A DNA stretch of 64,000 nucleotides from Geosiphon pyriformis (GCA_016748015.1 JAAOMT010000283.1:325322-389321), one strand, 5' to 3'; positions 20,505 through 30,507 are shown, numbered from the stretch's first letter. The notes: a model not told the origin generated them from the letters alone. A program made the numbers and translations.

Positions 20505-21202
20505 ATAAATGCACCATTTCCAAAACAGAGGTATCTTCAATCGACATGAACAATTATTTCCTGGATCAAAACATTCAAAATGCTTTCTATACTCTCCATG
20601 AGTACTGGATCAAGAACTATCCAAATGCTACTCTGACTATTGGAAAACAAACCACCATAACAGACAACAGTGGAACTCACACTGTTATCAGACCAAAGAA
20701 AACAACTACCAGAAGGGAAAGAATTGGTGGCAAAATGGATAAATACCTGCTGGAAAGCATAATAGCAGCGATACTTTCACCTTCCAGCACAATTGGAAAA
20801 ACAATACAAGAAATCTTGCCCATAGACAAAAACTTGTCATATGGAAGGCAACTAGAACTCTATGGTCGTCTTGGTGAAATCATAGAAGAAATGAAACTCA
20901 TGAAGAAAACAACTTCAGAGATACAAGTGGAAATTTTGGGCATTATACGTTTAGATGTCCCAAGAGTTTTAACCATTGCAAGAAGAGCCAAAACTCTTAT
21001 ACAAAGATTTGGTCTCTTGGATACAAAGCTTATTTCGCCTCAAGTACTATATACTTTATTCACAAAAGACTTCAACAAACTAGTTAGTTTTGAGTTAGAC
21101 AAAACCCTTCAATTAGAATACCCTATAAATAGCTTGATTTTGCCGGAGCTCAATCTCTTTGGAGAGGATGATGTTACAGTTAAAACCTATAATTTTTATT
21201 AG
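20450..21202 (+). CDS. G3 ORF3, intact extra gene between integrase and LTR
   Basis: An uninterrupted 250-codon frame of unknown family, and the best copy of ORF3. It opens right after a TGA, begins at TTG, and overlaps the last 55 nt of integrase in another frame. The first ATG is at 20546 (MNNYFLDQNIQNAFYTL), so it is made either from that ATG or by frameshifting out of Pol. Features: polar N-terminus with two Cys pairs (CCGN, NKC), WIKNYPNATL, a basic patch KKTTTRRERIGGKMDKY, and a helical-looking region (RQLELYGRLGEIIEEMKLM, ARRAKTLIQRFGLLD). No signal peptide, membrane span or cleavage motif argues for an envelope. It reads through the polypurine tract and stops 31 nt into the LTR. Confidence 0.8.
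   Translation: MVICCGNTDPNDQQKSDINKCTISKTEVSSIDMNNYFLDQNIQNAFYTLHEYWIKNYPNATLTIGKQTTITDNSGTHTVIRPKKTTTRRERIGGKMDKYLLESIIAAILSPSSTIGKTIQEILPIDKNLSYGRQLELYGRLGEIIEEMKLMKKTTSEIQVEILGIIRLDVPRVLTIARRAKTLIQRFGLLDTKLISPQVLYTLFTKDFNKLVSFELDKTLQLEYPINSLILPELNLFGEDDVTVKTYNFY
21161..21171 (+). promoter_or_regulatory. Polypurine tract of G3
   Basis: GGAGAGGATGA directly precedes the LTR start at 21172. It is conserved in position in every G copy whose 3' end is present and lies within ORF3 coding sequence. Confidence 0.72.
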
Positions 21203-21260
21203 TTATCACATGTATTAGTCACTGATGTCATATAATTAGCCACTTTATTTTTAGATAGTA

Positions 21261-21330
21261 ATCATTGACCTGATCAATGATCTGACTGTTGACCTGATCA
21301 TTGACCTAGTCGTTGACCTGGTCATTGACC
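21261..21330 (+). repeat. 12-bp tandem repeat array in G3 LTR U3
   Basis: Imperfect units of TTGACCTGATCA type, several with the palindromic core TGATCA. The array ends about 13 bp before the TATA box, a position suited to an upstream activating element. Unit number varies from about 1 to 10 between the G LTRs in this window. Confidence 0.8.
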
Positions 21331-21342
21331 ACTTTTAATAGC

Positions 21343-21349
21343 TATATAA
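21343..21349 (+). promoter_or_regulatory. TATA box of G3 LTR
   Basis: TATATAA within GCTATATAAGCAATGA, conserved in all G LTRs (for example 10711-10717). It lies between the 12-bp array and the presumed R region (CTCTTAGCTGTAGAAAA). Confidence 0.7.
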
Positions 21350-21849
21350 GCAATGAGTCTCTTAGCTGTAGAAAATCATCTCTCAGACAAGAATCAAATA
21401 AATAAAAATAACAACTTTCATCTCAATCACTCTTTTATCACTAATTTTTCTTTCCCTACCTTCAAGTATCCAAACATCTTAGGATAAAAGATTACTTGTT
21501 GGCCTTTTCCTGTTTGAATAACTGTAGTATTTGAAGACTATTTGTATAAATGTGACTGAAGAGCACAAGTTGATACCTGATATTGAATTCTAAGAGCGCC
21601 GATGTGAGGCATAGAATTATACTAGTGGTGATCAATTGTTGACAGTACAGACTATCCCTCTACCTTCAGATTTCCCAGTTATCTTTGAAAAGAATAGCAA
21701 CTGAGATATTTTATGAGACTGATCTTGCACATTGAATCCATACTCATTCAATTTGCTCTTTATAGTTGAATTCCTCTTTGATTATTTCTATCACCCTACA
21801 ATCCTGTTCTCCCTTGCTATCCATTAGCTTGTTACTTTAACCCGTAACA

Positions 21850-22440
21850 ATATGTTGGTTATTGGTCTTGTGGAAGGCTCATCAATCTTTCTGCCAATTG
21901 CTTTAAAAAAGTGTTTGGCAATTACACTAACAGATGATCCACTGTCTAGGATCAGATCAATGAAGTAACCAACCACTTGGGCTTTACAAATCAGAGAAGT
22001 GACATTGCTGTATTCTGCAAGTTCAACATGGTGAGAGTGTTTGTTGGTCTTTGGTGTTTTCTTCTTTGGTATCAATGATTTGTGAAGATCTTTTCTGAAC
22101 TGTGGATGAGTCATCAGTTGGCCAAATGTAATGTGTGCAGGGATTTCCATGAGATCTTTAACAACAGAATAGGGTTCAGATTTTTGTACAATTTATGGAG
22201 GTTCCAACTTTGGGGGATTTTTAAAAACTTTAGCCTTTGGTGGCTCATTGTTATCAGCAGTTGATGTAGATGCTTTGTTTGGGTCCAAGACGAAATCAAC
22301 CTTGGCTTTCTTCTTCTTTCTGATTGATTCAGAGGTGTTGATTGCTAGTTCATCCATATCATGATCATTATCTGTTAGGTTAAAAGCATAAAAGGGGTTT
22401 TTTTTTGGTTGGCTTGCACTTTCACCCTTTGGAAGTACAC
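21850..22440 (-). pseudogene. G4 aspartic protease, interrupted by G3
   Basis: The frame 21850-22150 keeps the active-site motif LILDSGSSVSVIAKHFF with Asp-Ser-Gly intact, the only copy here that does. A stop near 22190 separates it from the Lys-rich leader (DPNKAS, 22300 region). The frame ends at RPITN, where the G3 LTR begins; the flap and the C-terminal WLKKAKALLDYE motif are missing. Its gag lies directly upstream. Confidence 0.85.
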
Positions 22441-22621
22441 CTACCAGTTTAAAAGCTGATAAACAGTGGCTTGAACTAAGGGATTCTTTCCAAAAAAATT
22501 GATGTTGGTATGATTGGGTCTTTGATTGGGAACATTATTATTGTTGGGTCTGTTATTCTGGGTGTCATTATTTCTAAAAGCTGGAGGAGACAATAGAGGA
22601 TTGTTGTCTTTGATATGGTGG

Positions 22622-23929
22622 TTGCTGGAGTTAATTAAAATGGGGTTCAAATCTGGGTCTTTGGGGTTGTTGATTCTCTCTGACAGCTTGGGCTAAGAGT
22701 TCCAGTAACTGGGCAAGATTAGCTGTGAGTCTATCTATTAACTGTTCATTTGGGTCTTGAGTTTGGGCAGCAAAAGAGACAGCAGCCATTTGTGGAGCTG
22801 GAGCCATGGCAGGAGCAAAAGCAAAAACTGGAAGTGTGGATTCCAAATGCATCCTTTGGTTATTTTTAATTCTTTGTGCCAGTTCAATAGCCATGTCCAT
22901 TGTTGGGTTGTCTTTTAAAGCCAAGAGAGACCAAAGAGCATATAATAAATCAGTTCTTAATTCTTTTGTAAAGGAATGGATCTTTTGCTCTTCTGTCCAG
23001 TTTCTTCCAGAGTCTACATATTTGATTAGCTTTCTGATAGCTTTGGCATATTCAGTTACTACTTCTCCAGGGCCTTGGGTTTTTCTTTCCAATTCCATGT
23101 GCCATTTGAATATTAATATTGGAGTTCTGAACTTGGTCTCAAACTGGGTAGTGAAAGAGATATTTTCTTTTCCAGCATTGGTTGGTGTCCATCTGATTAT
23201 TCGGTGTTGAGCATTGGTATCTGTTTCTTGTGAGAACCAGGTAGCAGGAGAGCCTTGGAGATAGCCACCAATGATTTGGAACTTGTATTCTTCATCATAC
23301 TGGTTGGTTGTGACAGCTCTCTCAAAATCATCCAACCATTCAATTAGATCTTGTGTATTACCTCTAAATAGTGGTAGTGGGGTATTGTTTTTTCTTCTTA
23401 GAGCAGTTTGTATATCTTGGAGGGCGGCCAGAATGTTTACTTGCATGAGATCATTAGCCATTGGTTCAGAGATAACTGTTTGTGTAGATGAGTCTGATTC
23501 ACTTGATAAAAGATCAAAAACAGGGGCAGTTTGGTAGCTTTCTTCTTCTGTTTCAAAGAGAGTTTCAGTTGCTTGATGGGCAGCAATTTAAATGTGGATT
23601 TGATGATTCAGATATTCGGAATCAGGAGGCTGTTGTTCAAAAGTTGTGGAGTATAAAAGTTGATTGATGCTGTTGTTTTTTTCTTCAAAGTTGTCTTCAA
23701 AATAAGCTTGGTCAAAGTAATAGATTGTATAAGCTGTATAGGTTTCAGCTGAATGCTCATTCAGGAACCAGTTCCAAAAGTCTTGGAATTGTCTGCTGGA
23801 TTGTTCTTCAATGGGGAAGCAAATCAAGCAGAAGGGCAAAGAATTGAGTTCAATAAAGTCTAGATCGTTTTTGTTGTGTGCTTTAAAGTGTTCTTCTGAT
23901 TGTTGTGGCTGGTATGAATAATCACCCAT
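22622..23929 (-). pseudogene. G4 gag
   Basis: Gag from MGDYSYQPQQ (23929). The N-terminal piece 23588-23929 is acidic and aromatic (FWNWFLNEHSAETYTAYTIYYFDQ split by no stop). A TAA near 23588 replaces the TGG seen in G5 and G8. The second piece, 22631-23461 (276 codons from MANDLMQVN; the frame is open further upstream), holds the capsid region PLFRGNTQDLIEWLDDFERA, GYLQGSPATWFSQET and HMELERKTQGPGEVVTEYAKA. It reads CAA (NNQRMHLES) where G1, G5 and G8 have TAA. The CCHC knuckle is missing through a deletion of about 70 bp near 22598. Confidence 0.87.
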
Positions 23930-23957
23930 ATAATAGGAAACAAAGTGGAATTTGACA

Positions 23958-23975
23958 ACCTCACAGGGAGCACCA
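23958..23975 (-). promoter_or_regulatory. Putative tRNA primer-binding site of G4
   Basis: Six nt inside the LTR end, minus-strand TGGTGCTCCCTGTGAGGT begins with the TGG expected opposite a tRNA CCA end. Near-identical sequence follows the LTR in G5 (37123-37140) and G8 (42760-42777). The implied acceptor strand suggests a tRNA starting GCUCCCU; the species is not identified. Confidence 0.6.
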
Positions 23976-23981
23976 CTTTTA

Positions 23982-24657
23982 TGTTACAGATTGGAGTAAC
24001 AAGCTAATGAATAGCAAAGGAGAACAGGATTGTAGGGTAATGGAAATAATCAAAGAGAATTCAACTTCAAAGAGCGAATTAAATAAGTATGAATTCAATG
24101 TGTGAGATTAGTCTCATAAAATATCTCAGTTGCTATTCTTTTCAAAAGATAACTGGGGAATCTGAAAGTAGAGAGATAGTCTGTACTGTCAACAAATGAT
24201 CACACTTGGTATAATTCTATGCCTTACATCAGCACTCTTAGAATTCAATATCAAGTATCAAATGTGCTCTTCAGTCACATTTTATTCAATAATCTTCAAA
24301 TACTACACTTATACATTTCAGGAAAAGGGTAAGAATTAACCAACAAGTAATCTTTTATCCCAAAATGTTCAGATACTTAAAAGTAGGAAAAGGGAAATTA
24401 GTGATAAGAGAATAATTGAGATGAAAGTTGTTATTTTATTTATTCTTGATTATTTTGAACATGCTTTTCTACAGCTAAGAGATTCATTGCTTATATAGTT
24501 GTCAAAAGTGGTCAATGATCAGGTCAACAACTAGATCAATGATCAGGTCAATGGTCAGGTCAATGATCACTTTCTAAAAATAGAGTGGCTAATTTATATG
24601 ATATTAGTGACTAATACATGTGATAATTAAAAAGAAGTATAAGTTTCAACCATAACA
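23982..24657 (-). repeat. 5' LTR of G4
   Basis: 676 bp between TGTTACAG at 23982 and CATAACA ending at 24657, in minus orientation. It carries about five 12-bp units (24510-24569) and the TATA box (minus strand, near 24494). It is complete and closest in length to the G3 LTR. Confidence 0.92.
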
Positions 24658-24983
24658 GTACTAGTCTTTGAACTTGCACTTTTTTCTTTGCTACAATTTG
24701 GGTGAACTAAAGATACATTTTGGCAAACTACAAGTTATTTTACTGAACTATTTGATTATTTTGGCCAATTTCTATTAATTTCAGTGAATTTTGACTATGA
24801 TAAATGGTTTAGGGTATTATGTAATTTGATCATCTTAATTTCTAGAGTACAAATCAGATTATTGATTGAGCAATAATATTTGATAATTTGATTAACTAAT
24901 AAGTGATAATCAAAATAATAATAATATATACTAATTAATAATAGGAATTATAAGAGTAATTTCATGCTAATTAATAGCTAAAT
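24658..24983. other. Unassigned AT-rich stretch, possibly the original target DNA
   Basis: About 326 bp with no long frame and no match to the repeats in this window. It contains AT-rich simple stretches (AATAATAATAATATATAC). It lies between the outer edge of the G4 LTR and L4. It may be pre-insertion genomic DNA or an old element edge; nothing more can be said. Confidence 0.5.
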
Positions 24984-24994
24984 TCTACTGGTAA

Positions 24995-27404
24995 AAAACT
25001 CTTTCTCTCCTAATTTTCATGACCACGAATAGAGCTAAAAGTAAAAAAGTTGCAAACGTTACTTTTCCTATAGTAACTAATAAAGTTTCAACATGAGAGG
25101 GTCTCTCTGTTATTGAAGCAGCTAGACAAAACGTTCTGACAACATTTCCTTTAAAAAATAATAGTAATAAGCTGCCTTTAGCAGCTTCTGGTTCATTTTC
25201 TTCTTCTTTGGCTGTAAGTTCTTTTCCAGTCAAAGTCCCTTCAAAAAGGCACACTTGGGTTAGTCCTAGTGTTGTCTCTACTACTTCAAAGAGCCCAAAG
25301 ATTTTTAATAACAGACCAGTCAACAAGTTGGTCTTTCCTGCTCTCACCACTGCCACTACTACTTTTACTACTACTGCTTCACAAATGGCCGCAAAAGCAA
25401 AAAATCCCAAAAAACAACAGCAGGCAGTCACAACTGCTATGGTCACACCGAACCCCTTTGTGGTTCCAGATGAGATCTTCAGTAAGATTTCCACAGTAGC
25501 AGCCAGCCCTATTCCTGATATGAATGGCAAGTTGGGCCAAGATTACCCATTGGCTGTGTTGCCTGATGTGGTACTCTCCAGCAGATCATTGCCAATCCCA
25601 GTAGCAAAACAGTCCATCAATCCAGATAATCTCAAAGATTGGGCTGATCAGATAGAAATGGAATCAACTGTTCCCCCCCCAGTTTCTGGTGCATCTGATG
25701 CTGGTGCTTGGGAGAATGTGAATGGGCGTCAAAGGTTTTCTGGTTGGGTGGCCTCTAATCTTGTACCTGGTGCTACATTTAAGATTAAGATGGCTTTGCT
25801 CAGTTCTTTGTTTCAGTTGCTGCCTGGTTGTATTGGGCTTAAATCTGTTTCATGAGATGCTGTCAAGTTGTTCTGTATGAAATTTGCATCTCAGGAGTGT
25901 CTAAATAGTGCCACCAAAGTGGCCATCAGTGATGAGGTTTTTTTGACCACTCTTAAGATTGCACGGTCTTCAGGAGTGGCCTCTGTTTCTTCCCCTTCTT
26001 TGTCAGTTGCATTGTGCGATGTACCCTTGGGTGCCTCTTCTGATGACATCAAATCTGCTCTTGGCATTTTTGGTGTTGTCACTTCTGTTAAGTTGAAGCC
26101 TGCTGGCTTATGGCAATATGCTGTAGTTAACTTTAAGAACATTTTTTCTGCTGCTGCTGCTCTCTCTAACTGGTCTGTGTTGGTTAGAAAAGATAGTGTT
26201 AGGATTTTTCCCATTGCCAACCAAAAGGAGGTTATCTCCTCAAGAGACGCTTTCAAAGCTAAGCTGGTTAATCTTTCATTTGGCTGCACTGCATTTGAGA
26301 TAAGTGATCTGGTCTCCCAAGTTGGTGGCCGTATGTGCTTCATTCCCCGCTCCCCTGATTCCTATCAACGTCAACACTTTGCAGTGGTAACTTTTGGCTC
26401 CTTGGAATTTTTGAATGCTGCTGTTTCAAAAACCAGTACCTTACGTGGCTGCCGCATCTGGTGGAAAACTCCTGGATGTTATCACTGCTATAGATGTCAA
26501 AGTTTAGATCATTTGGCTGTGGACTGCAAGGTGTTGCCACCTCTTCCTCCCAAACTCTCTTCTAATTCTGCTGGTGGTCCCATCTTTTTCAAGTTGTTGT
26601 CCCTCATTGGAGCTAAATCCTATGCCAAAGCTGCCACTTCTGTGGTTTCTCCTGTTGCTGCTGCTGCTGATACAGGTCTGGCTTTTAGTACCTCCCCCAA
26701 AGTTGTGGTGCCGCTGTTGCTGGTTGCCTTCTCTGGTTCAGATGTTGCTGTTAATGCTAGATTGGCTTCTCTGGAAACCCAACTTAGTGAACTGTCTTTG
26801 TTGATCAAATCTATAGTTGAGTCTGTGGGTTCTTTAGTTGCATTGGTTACTACGTTATTGTCTACTTCACCAGTTATGGCTGAGGCAATGAAGGAAAGTG
26901 TGATTGGATTGGGAAACCAAATTAAAACTGTTCATGTTGTGGCTTCAGTACTACAAAAGGAAGTGGGGGCCCTCAAGTTAAGGAGTGGGAAGGTACACTA
27001 TAACATATCTGATGATGAAAACATAGATGATGATGATGATAATGATGATGATGGTGATGCTAAAGATTTTTCAGTCTATGATGATACATTTGATGTGATG
27101 ATGGAGTTATGGGAGATTCAATCCTCTAATATCAAGTCCGATCCAGATCAGACTGCTAAGTGGATGAGCAGTCTTGTTAAGAGTAGTCATGAACTTGTAT
27201 GTATTATGGGTAAGATGTATGAATTAGATATGTTTAATACATTAGGTAGCAAAGGTAGTACTAGCATGTAGTTAGGGCTTTCCACTTGTGGTTAGCTGCA
27301 TCTTGTAATATGTATTATTGGGTGAACTGGCTTTATAAAACTGCCACATTACTGTGGAATAACTAATAAATAACTGGCATGGCTACACATTAACAAAAAA
27401 AAAA
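24995..27404 (+). mobile_element. L4: ORF1-only poly(A) retroelement
   Basis: The target duplication TCTACTGGTAA occurs at 24984-24994 and 27405-27415. The 5' motif AAAACTCTTTCTCTCC directly follows the left repeat, giving the tightest view of the true 5' end. The 3' end is CATTAACA plus a short A-tract. The right flank is G6 pol-linker sequence. Confidence 0.93.
25019..27271 (+). pseudogene. L4 ORF1-like protein, nearly intact, long C-terminal form
   Basis: ATG at 25019 (MTTNRAKSKK). Breaks: a TGA in the N-terminal region near 25094 (CGA or CAA in other copies), and a TGA near 25853 (CGA-type codon). 25868-27271 is then open for 467 codons: both RRM-like domains, knuckle CYRCQSLDHLAVDC, coiled coil and acidic run. 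TGG stands at the codon that is TGA in L3, so the frame continues WEIQSSNIKSDPDQTAKW and onward to STSM. This shows the probable ancestral C-terminus, about 760 residues in total. Confidence 0.87.
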
Positions 27405-27415
27405 TCTACTGGTAA

Positions 27416-27851
27416 CACTGGTTTATTTCTTTCTTGATGAATTCATTATTATGACAGTTGGACTGATAAGGCTTTAAGTGAATAAGACAAGTTTTTCTGG
27501 TGGTAATAGTATATTGTATCACATGAGTGCATTCAGAGGCATCACCTTCTTTGGATATAACTGGGCTATTTTTAGCCAATAGGTTTTTAATGTCCACTTT
27601 TTTTTCTTCAGAGAAGGGTTTTTTTTGTTTTATAATTAATCATTGAATCTCAGGTAGTTCATTCTCAAAAGACTTTTGGACTTTTTTTATTTTTTCACAA
27701 GGTATCAAGCTGATTGGTTCCCAATCTTTGTAATAGATCAGACAGGACATGCATTCATCACTAGGAGAGTACAATGGTTTATTGTACCAGCACCAGGCAC
27801 AAGGACCATGCCATCAATAACTGTATTTTGCTTTCTTGCCAGATTTTTCAT
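27416..27851 (-). mobile_element. G6: fragment of G pol linker
   Basis: Minus-strand sequence matches the G linker: KKAKYSYW-like and WHGPCAWC-like stretches at right, FIKKEINQ at left. It is full of stops and about 430 bp long. It ends at the left LTR of G5 (27852) and at L4. It could be an older G copy into which G5 integrated. Confidence 0.72.
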
Positions 27852-28484
27852 TGTTATGGGTTGGAGTAACAAGCTAACAGATAGCAAGGGAGAACAAAAT
27901 TGTAAGGTGATGGAAATAATCAAAGGGAATTCAATTTCAAAGAGCAAATTGAATAAATATGGATTCAATGTGTGAGATCAGTCTCATAAAATATCTTAGT
28001 CACTATTCTTTTCAAAAGGTAACTGGGAAATCTGAAGGTAAAGGGATAGTCCATACTGTCAACAAATAATCACACTTGGTATAATTCTATGCCTCACATC
28101 GCCACTCTTAGAATTCAATATCAAGTATCAGATGTGCTCTTCAGTCACGTTTTATTTAATAATCTCCAAATGTTGCAATTACACATTTTCAGAAAAAGTG
28201 TAAGGAATAACCAACAAGTAATCTTTTATTTTTAAAATGTTCAGATACTTGAAAGTAAAGAAAGAGAAATTAGTGATAAGAGAAGAATTAAGATGAAAGT
28301 TGTTATTTTATTTATTTGATTTTCTTGATTTCTTCATGTTTTTCTACAGTTAAGAGATTTATCACTTATATAGCTATCAAAAGTGGTCAATGATCACTTT
28401 CTAAAAATAGAGTGGCTAATTTATATGACATCAGTGGCTAATACATGTGATAATTAATAAGAAGTATAAGTTTCAATTATAACA
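27852..28484 (-). repeat. 3' LTR of G5
   Basis: 633 bp from TGTTATGGGTTGGAG to TTATAACA, followed by the complement of the polypurine tract (TCATCCTCTCC). U3 has a single 12-bp unit (28386-28398). ORF3 of G5 ends inside it. Confidence 0.9.
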
Positions 28485-29206
28485 TCATCCTCTCCAAAGA
28501 GATTGAGCTCCAGCAAAATCAAGCTATTTATGGTGTAATCTATTGAAAGGGTTTTATCTAACTCAAAGCTAGCTAGTTTGTTGAAGTCTTTTGTGAATAA
28601 AGTATATAACACTTGAGATGAAATGAGTTTTGTATCCAAGAGACCAAATCTTTGTATTAGAGTTTTGGCTCTTCTAGCAATAGTTAAAACTTTTGGAACA
28701 TCTAACCATATAATGCCCAAAATTTCTGCCTGTATCTCTGAAGTTGTTTTCTTCATGAGTTTCATATCCTCTATAATTTTACCAAGACAACCATAGAGTT
28801 CTAATTGCCTTCCATATGACAAGTTTTTGTCTATAGTTAAGATTTCTTGAAGTGTTTTTCCAATTGTGCTGGAAGGTAGGAGTATAGCTACTATTATACT
28901 TTCCAACAGATATTTATCCATTTTGCTACCAATTTTTTCTCTTCTGGTAGTAGTTTTCTTTGGTTTAATAACAGTATGTGTTCCACTGTTATCAGTTATA
29001 GTGGTTTGTTTTCCAATGGTCAGAGTAGTATTTGGATAGTTTTTGATCCAATACTCATAAAGAATATAAAAGGTGTTTTGAATGTTTTGATCCAGAAAAT
29101 AATTGTTCATGTTGATTGAAGATACCTCTGTTTTGGGAATGGTGCATTTATTTATACTTGATTTTTGCTGATCATTTGAGTCAGTATTACCACAACAGGC
29201 AGCCAA
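28454..29206 (-). CDS. G5 ORF3, full-length frame
   Basis: A second uninterrupted 250-codon copy of the unrecognised ORF3. It begins TTG GCT GCC (29206), with the first ATG at residue 33 (MNNYFLDQNIQNTFYIL), and overlaps the integrase end. It stays collinear with the G3 protein throughout, including KKTTTRREKIGSKMDKY, RQLELYGCLGKIIEDMKLM and RAKTLIQRFGLLDTKLI, and ends ETYTSY inside the LTR. Two full-length frames in elements whose gag, RT and integrase are all broken suggest constraint until recently, though chance survival of a short frame is possible. Confidence 0.75.
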   Translation of the reverse strand: MAACCGNTDSNDQQKSSINKCTIPKTEVSSINMNNYFLDQNIQNTFYILYEYWIKNYPNTTLTIGKQTTITDNSGTHTVIKPKKTTTRREKIGSKMDKYLLESIIVAILLPSSTIGKTLQEILTIDKNLSYGRQLELYGCLGKIIEDMKLMKKTTSEIQAEILGIIWLDVPKVLTIARRAKTLIQRFGLLDTKLISSQVLYTLFTKDFNKLASFELDKTLSIDYTINSLILLELNLFGEDDVIIETYTSY

Positions 29207-30440
29207 TCAGGTCGTTTATGGTATTTCTTGAGTTATGTACCATGAACAGGACGATCATTGAAGATTGTTCCAGATTGATTTTGAAGAATATAAGAACCAT
29301 TATTCAAAACTTTGTTGACTATAAAAAGTTCTTTCCATTGGCTAGAAAATTTATCACCATAGACATTGTCTCTGTCTGAACAATATTCCAATATCAAATC
29401 ACCAACACTTAAAAAAAGTGTTTTATAAATTTTCTTTTTCTTAAGTTTTTCTTGGAACTGTTTTATCTTTTTAAAAGAAATTATTCATGCTTCTATCAAG
29501 GAGTCAAGAATAGTACCAAGTCTTCTTTGCAAAATGTCTTTGTAATTCCCTATTGTGATCTCTTCAAAGAGTATTGTTTTAATATCAGTTTCTATTGGTA
29601 GTGTTGCTATGCATCCATAGAGCAGATAAAAAAGTTCATAACTTGTTATGTCATGATTCACAGTTTTATAAGCAAACAAAGCTGAAGTCAGTACTTTGTC
29701 CCATAAATTTGTTTCTTCACTGGTTTTGGCTAGGGTTTCACACAGTGTTCTATTGAAACATTCTATTAAGCCATTTGTTTAGGGGTGATAAGGGGAGGAA
29801 AGTTTATAATGTATTCCCATTTTTCTACAAAGTTCTTCAACCAGTGTACTGATAAAAGTTCTTTGGAGCAGCCATAATGGCAGATGAAATCTTCATAAAT
29901 GAAATTGGCTATTGAGACTGCTGTTTGGTCTGGGGTGGCTCTTGCTTTTACCCACTTTGTAAGATAGTCAGTAGCTGTGATAATATATCTGTTGCCATCA
30001 GGAGTGATTGTTAAAAGTCCAACAACATCTATACCAATTCTGTCAAATGGTTGACCAACAGAGATTGGATGGATATTTTCTTTGTGATTGGGTTTGCCTT
30101 TTCTTTGGCAGATGTCACAGGTTTTGATGTATTCAGCAATGTTTTTTCCCAAGATAGACCAATAATAGTGAGCTAAAGTTTTCTGAATTGTCTTTGTTTT
30201 TCCAAAGTGTCCAGCTAAGGGGTCAGTGTACATGTTGTATATTACAATTTCTCTTTCTTCAAATCTGATGACTCTCTGGAGATGGTCAGAATTTTTTCTG
30301 TTTCTTTTGTATAATTGGTTTTGGTGGATCAAATAAAAATTTGATTGTTTGCGCAAATGTTCTTTTTGCTATCGAGTGTATTCAGGTGGGTATTGTCCTT
30401 TACCCAAAAATTTCATTAAGGCAGAGTAGTTGTCCAAGTC
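29150..30440 (-). pseudogene. G5 integrase
   Basis: Open pieces 29766-30356 and 29485-29679. H2C2 module (MYTDPLAGHFG, TCDICQRKG) and first core Asp (GIDVVG) are present, and TGG is kept after YLTK (KWVKARATPDQTAV). A 20-bp deletion near 29850 removes the LSDRG motif with the second core Asp and shifts the frame. CAA-to-TAA breaks HPQTNG near 29780, and TGA follows SLIEA. It cannot be active. Confidence 0.87.
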
Positions 30441-30507
30441 CATTATTGTGTTTGTTTATGAAGGAGTTACTAATAATTAAGTTGGTTTGGTTTGAGAGGT
30501 TGTACTG

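Larger units (their letters stand above)
18396..21849 (+). mobile_element. G3: Ty3-like element, 5' part missing, inserted in G4 protease
   Basis: Plus-strand RT starts abruptly at 18396 beside L3. RNase H, integrase (interrupted by an N gap and foreign sequence), ORF3 and a complete 3' LTR follow. The LTR ends at 21849 and is followed by ATATG inside the G4 protease frame, the expected site of a 5-bp target duplication. RNase H and ORF3 are the best-preserved copies in the window, so this was probably among the younger elements. Confidence 0.88.
21172..21849 (+). repeat. 3' LTR of G3
   Basis: 678 bp, starting TGTTACAGTTAAAAC and ending TTTAACCCGTAACA. The U3 array of 12-bp units (about 21261-21330, roughly six) stands just before a TATA box at 21343-21349. 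AATAAA lies near 21400. It is followed by ATATG in the G4 protease gene. Confidence 0.92.
21850..24657 (-). mobile_element. G4: 5' part of a Ty3-like element (5' LTR, gag, protease)
   Basis: Read on the minus strand: LTR, primer-binding site, gag, then protease, which is broken at 21850 by G3. Its RT-to-ORF3 part is probably G2 on the far side of G3. The five bases outside the LTR (GTACT, 24658-24662) would be the target duplication, but the partner end is not recognisable. Confidence 0.85.

Noticed and set aside
20450-21202. ORF3 as an envelope gene
   Set aside because: The position fits, but there is no signal peptide, transmembrane segment or glycoprotein-like feature; the product looks soluble and basic.
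22806-23210. 134-codon plus-strand frame over G4 gag
   Set aside because: Shadow of gag on the opposite strand; the gag frame has recognisable capsid motifs and the correct position after the LTR and primer site.
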